A stretch of DNA of 9,049 nt from NCBI GenBank assembly GCA_031277235.1, contig JAITMT010000238.1, forward strand, positions 1 through 9,049, given 5' to 3'. Position 1 is the stretch's first letter, and every line of letters begins with the position of its first letter. The notes below the pieces were generated by a model, which ran no database searches, was not told the origin of the DNA, and was given only the letters and a program-made list of their open reading frames with translations. Both the position numbers and the translations under genes were made by a program. Source of the DNA: Tannerella sp. GTDB lineage: Bacteria; Bacteroidota; Bacteroidia; Bacteroidales; Tannerellaceae. Below, one piece after another: positions 7,060 through 9,049 of this stretch.

Positions 7060-8486
7060 AACTAATATTTGAAATAAGCGGAGAAGGGCACGGTTGCGAC
7101 TTGTTGCCCGCCTTGGACGTGCCGCCCTATCAACTGTCCGGATTTGAAAAAAGAGGTATCGCGCTGGATTTGCCGCAACTGTCAGAAGTGGAACTGAGCC
7201 GCCACTACACGCGCCTGATGAAGCGCACTTTCGGCGTCAACAGCGGGTTTTATCCGCTCGGCTCGTGCACGATGAAATACAATCCGCGCGTCAATGAGGA
7301 AATGGCGGCGTTAAGCGGCTTTGCGGAAATTCACCCGTTGCAGCCCGAACATACCGTACAGGGTTGTTTGCAAGTGATTTCCGAGGCGGAAAAGGCGCTG
7401 TGCGAAATCACGGGAATGGACGCCGTAACGATGCAGCCTGCCGCAGGTTCGCACGGAGAATTTACCGGCGTGATGATGATAAAAGCGTACCACGAATCGC
7501 GCGGCGACACGAAACGCACGAAAATCATTGTGCCCGACGCGGCGCATGGCACGAATCCCGCTTCGGCGACGATGGCGGGCTACACGGTCGTGAATATTCC
7601 TTCCAATGCCGAAGGTTGCGTTGATTTGGAAAAACTGCGCGAAGTTGCCGGCGAGGACACGGCGGGCTTCATGCTTACCAATCCGAATACGGTTGGTATT
7701 TTTGAGAGAAATATCCTGGAAATCACGAAGATAATACATGACGCAGGCGGTCTGAACTACTACGACGGAGCCAATCTGAATGCGATTGTCGGCGTTACCC
7801 GTCCGGGCGATATGGGCTTCGACGTGATTCACCTGAACTTGCATAAAACGTTCTCTACGCCGCATGGCGGTGGCGGTCCGGGCGCGGGTCCCGTAGGTTG
7901 CAAGGAATTTTTAAGAGATTTTATGCCTGATTATGAGGTGATTGAAGAAGACGGAAAATATAAATTCAACCGTCCCGAAAAATCGATCGGCAGCGTAAAG
8001 GCGTTTTACGGCAATTTCTTAATCGTCGTCAGGGCTTTAACGTACATTAAAACGCTTGGAGCAGAGGGTATTAAAAATGTTTCGACACATGCAGTGCTGA
8101 ATGCCAACTACATGCGTGTGAAATTGGCGAAATTTTTCGATGTGGCTTACGACGGAATTTGCATGCACGAATTTGTGCTGACCTTGAAGAATGTCAAGGA
8201 TCAATACGGTGTTTCGGCGTTGGATGTAGCGAAAACGCTGTTGGAGAACGGGATACACCCGCCGACAATGTATTTCCCGCTCATCGTGCCCGAAGCGTTG
8301 ATGCTCGAACCGACCGAAACCGAATCGAAAGAGACGATGGATGAGGTAATTGCGATTTTTGAAAAGGTTTACAACCTGATTCTGAGCGATCCCGCCTCCT
8401 TGCACGAGATGCCGCTCACTACGCCCGTCCGCCGCCTCGACGAAGTCGCCGCCGCCCGCAATCCGCGGATAACTTGCTGTCAATGA
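7056..8486 (+). CDS. gcvPB: Glycine dehydrogenase (decarboxylating) subunit 2, GcvPB
   Basis: This 476-residue protein matches the C-terminal, catalytic half of P protein. Motifs in order are SRHYTRLMKRTFGVNSGFYP, LGSCTMKYNPRVNE, TMQPAAGSHGEFTGVMMI, PDAAHGTNPASATMAGY and MLTNPNTVGIFE. The PLP site is NLHKTFSTPHGGGGPG, with K264 as the Schiff-base lysine. The C-terminal region holds HPPTMYFPLIVPEALMLEPT and ESKETMDEVI. The length is normal for the subunit. With GcvPA it forms the decarboxylating P protein of the glycine cleavage system in the cytoplasm. It is the last gene of the gcvH-gcvPA-gcvPB operon. No gcvT, lpd or lipoate gene lies near, so T and L proteins must be encoded elsewhere. Downstream DNA is repetitive, and the palindrome at 8563-8660 may serve as its transcript end. 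Confidence 0.97.
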   Translation: MKLIFEISGEGHGCDLLPALDVPPYQLSGFEKRGIALDLPQLSEVELSRHYTRLMKRTFGVNSGFYPLGSCTMKYNPRVNEEMAALSGFAEIHPLQPEHTVQGCLQVISEAEKALCEITGMDAVTMQPAAGSHGEFTGVMMIKAYHESRGDTKRTKIIVPDAAHGTNPASATMAGYTVVNIPSNAEGCVDLEKLREVAGEDTAGFMLTNPNTVGIFERNILEITKIIHDAGGLNYYDGANLNAIVGVTRPGDMGFDVIHLNLHKTFSTPHGGGGPGAGPVGCKEFLRDFMPDYEVIEEDGKYKFNRPEKSIGSVKAFYGNFLIVVRALTYIKTLGAEGIKNVSTHAVLNANYMRVKLAKFFDVAYDGICMHEFVLTLKNVKDQYGVSALDVAKTLLENGIHPPTMYFPLIVPEALMLEPTETESKETMDEVIAIFEKVYNLILSDPASLHEMPLTTPVRRLDEVAAARNPRITCCQ

Positions 8487-8562
8487 AAATAATCTTGAAG
8501 ATTGACATAAATAACTATTAATGAGCCTATTGGAGGTTAAAAAAAAGAAAAAAAGAGGGATA

Positions 8563-8660
8563 AAACCACCCCGTCCTGCGGACACCCCTCCGAAGGAGGG
8601 GAATTTATTCGGCGTAATTCCCCTCCGTCGGAGGGGTGGCGCGGAGCGACGGGGTGGTTT
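8563..8660. repeat. 98-bp nested palindromic intergenic repeat
   Basis: The outer arms AAACCACCCCGTC (8563-8575) and GACGGGGTGGTTT (8648-8660) are perfect inverted copies. Inside, 8583-8605 pairs with 8616-8638 with a single mismatch across a 10-nt loop (8606-8615). Each inner arm is itself a small hairpin, CCCCTCC-GAA-GGAGGGG on the left and CCCCTCC-GTC-GGAGGGG on the right, so a long single stem or a two-armed form can both be drawn. It is much more G/C-rich than its flanks. It resembles the high-copy mobile intergenic repeats of Bacteroidota and may also end transcription of the gcv operon. It encodes nothing convincing. Confidence 0.85.
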
Positions 8661-8663
8661 CTT

Positions 8664-8757
8664 GTCTGAACCGGGATTTTTACAAGATTTTCAAGATTAT
8701 CAGGATTTCATAAAATCCTGTAAATCTTTTAAATCCTGTTGAAATCGTGATTCAGAC
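8664..8757. repeat. 94-bp intergenic repeat bounded by GTCTGAA / TTCAGAC
   Basis: The ends GTCTGAA (8664-8670) and TTCAGAC (8751-8757) are exact inverted copies. The interior is built of related GATTT/AAATC words: CAGGATTT (8701-8708) pairs exactly with AAATCCTG (8713-8720), and the flanks add looser matches (AAGATTTTCAAGATTATCAG against CTGTAAATCTTTTAAATCCTG). The whole can fold into one long imperfect hairpin. A truncated relative lies at 5150-5210. It begins three bases after the 98-bp palindrome, so the two elements sit back to back. Confidence 0.75.
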
Positions 8758-8763
8758 GTCAAG

Positions 8764-8786
8764 GGGCAGACACGCAGGTCTGACCC
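8764..8786. repeat. Decayed small hairpin repeat
   Basis: CAGAC (8767-8771) pairs with GTCTG (8778-8782) around the loop ACGCAG. The stem extends by GGG (8764-8766) with CCC (8784-8786) if one bulged A (8783) is allowed. It looks like a worn copy of a small intergenic hairpin module, and the right flank (CCCTACG) leads straight into the octamer array. No function can be assigned. Confidence 0.45.
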
Positions 8787-8790
8787 TACG

Positions 8791-8830
8791 TTCACCCGTT
8801 CACCCGTTTTCCCATTCATCCGTTCACCCA
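8791..8830. repeat. Degenerate 8-bp tandem array (TTCACCCG)
   Basis: Five adjoining octamers read TTCACCCG, TTCACCCG, TTTTCCCA, TTCATCCG and TTCACCCA. The first two are identical and the others differ by one to three bases. The preceding ACCCTACG may be a sixth, poorer copy. An 8-bp period cannot keep a reading frame, and no protein is encoded here. The array may arise by replication slippage. Confidence 0.75.
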
Positions 8831-8923
8831 AACAATCATAATTTGTGGGCTTAATGTTCAAAAGTGGTGATGAAATCTTATTTAAGAGAATATAATTCAT
8901 ATATTTACAGCCTTTGAAAAGAT
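8831..8923. other. A/T-rich stretch before the transposase-like ORF
   Basis: This 93-bp stretch lies between the octamer array and the ATG at 8924. Base composition changes from C-rich to A/T-rich near 8830. If the following ORF belongs to an insertion sequence, its left end should lie here, perhaps around 8845-8880. The right end is outside the window, so no terminal inverted repeat or target duplication can be tested. Confidence 0.3.
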
Positions 8924-9049
8924 ATGAATAAAAAAATGCTTTTATTGCAGTTCTACATTCATTGTTAGGAATGGGCATAAAGATCACGTTCAGAGATATT
9001 TATGTAAATCTTGCGGAAGACGTTTTATTATTAGACAAGTTATTGATTC
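8924..9049 (+). CDS. N-terminal fragment of a transposase-like zinc-ribbon protein, frame broken at A7
   Basis: From 8937 to the window edge one frame reads CFYCSSTFIVRNGHKDHVQR and then YLCKSCGRRFIIRQVID. This is a C-X2-C ... C-X2-C zinc ribbon with the NGHxxxVQRYLCKxCGRRF pattern found at the start of IS1-like and related bacterial transposases. The frame has no start codon: an in-frame TGA at 8925-8927 precedes it. An ATG at 8924 would give MNKKCFYC, a normal family start, if the seven-A run at 8930-8936 had six A. As read, that ATG frame ends at TAG 8966-8968 after 14 codons. This may be a decayed gene, a sequencing or assembly indel, or a gene rescued by slippage on the A run. The C-terminal catalytic part lies outside the window, so the IS family cannot be named. 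Confidence 0.62.

Noticed and set aside
7311..7865. 184-codon minus-strand ORF inside gcvPB
   Set aside because: It is antisense to conserved P-protein motifs including the PLP lysine, and its product is rich in R, H and V as expected for a shadow.
8491..8503. AATCTT-G-AAGATT as a terminator after gcvPB
   Set aside because: The loop would be one base, the stem is A/T-rich, and no T run follows.
8521..8742. 73-codon plus-strand ORF after gcvPB
   Set aside because: It runs through two palindromic repeats, and its sequence (poly-K, then P- and G-rich) follows the repeat arms. It shows no sign of a real protein.
8791..8830. Octamer array as a CRISPR array
   Set aside because: The units are 8 bp, directly adjoining and without spacers, and no cas genes are present.
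8700..8987. 95-codon minus-strand ORF at the right end
   Set aside because: It crosses the octamer array, hairpin repeats and the transposase start on the other strand. It shows no protein-like pattern.

Overview
The window looks like chromosomal DNA of a Bacteroidota bacterium, probably order Bacteroidales. Three things point that way. The promoter-like sites have the Bacteroides -7 form TAnnTTTG, Shine-Dalgarno sites are absent, and the layout is ssb facing a block of HU, a tiny basic protein and RNase G. There is also a lipoprotein of the DUF4988/BACON type that is typical of gut Bacteroidales. All assignments come from reading motifs by eye; no database search was possible.

Layout: positions 1-66 hold the first 22 codons of ssb on the minus strand. 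A very A/T-rich divergent promoter region (67-328) follows. A plus-strand run then reads hup (HU protein, 329-628), a 29-residue bS22/AURKAIP1-COX24-like ribosomal protein (650-739) and rng (RNase G, 823-2403). A perfect 18-bp inverted repeat lies just before rng. Two envelope genes follow closely: a secreted alpha/beta-hydrolase (2419-3294) and a 595-residue surface-type lipoprotein (3321-5108) with a conserved-looking C-terminal domain that I cannot name. A strong intrinsic terminator (5123-5149) closes this run.

After a 210-bp gap with its own promoter comes a tight glycine-cleavage operon: gcvH (5360-5743), gcvPA (5743-7059) and gcvPB (7056-8486). The genes overlap by 1 and 4 bases. The P-protein is split into two subunits, and no gcvT or lpd lies in the window. 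The products would form the H and P parts of the glycine cleavage system: P decarboxylates glycine on PLP and passes the aminomethyl group to the lipoyl arm of H.

The last 560 bp hold no intact host gene. They are a mosaic of intergenic repeats: a 98-bp nested palindrome, a 94-bp element bounded by GTCTGAA/TTCAGAC, a decayed small hairpin and a degenerate 8-bp tandem array. They end in the start of a transposase-like zinc-ribbon ORF whose reading frame is broken at a run of seven A. I see no clear new defence or metabolic system. The most unusual items are the lipoprotein's unnamed C-terminal domain, the hairpin before rng, the bS22-like micro-gene and the repeat mosaic.
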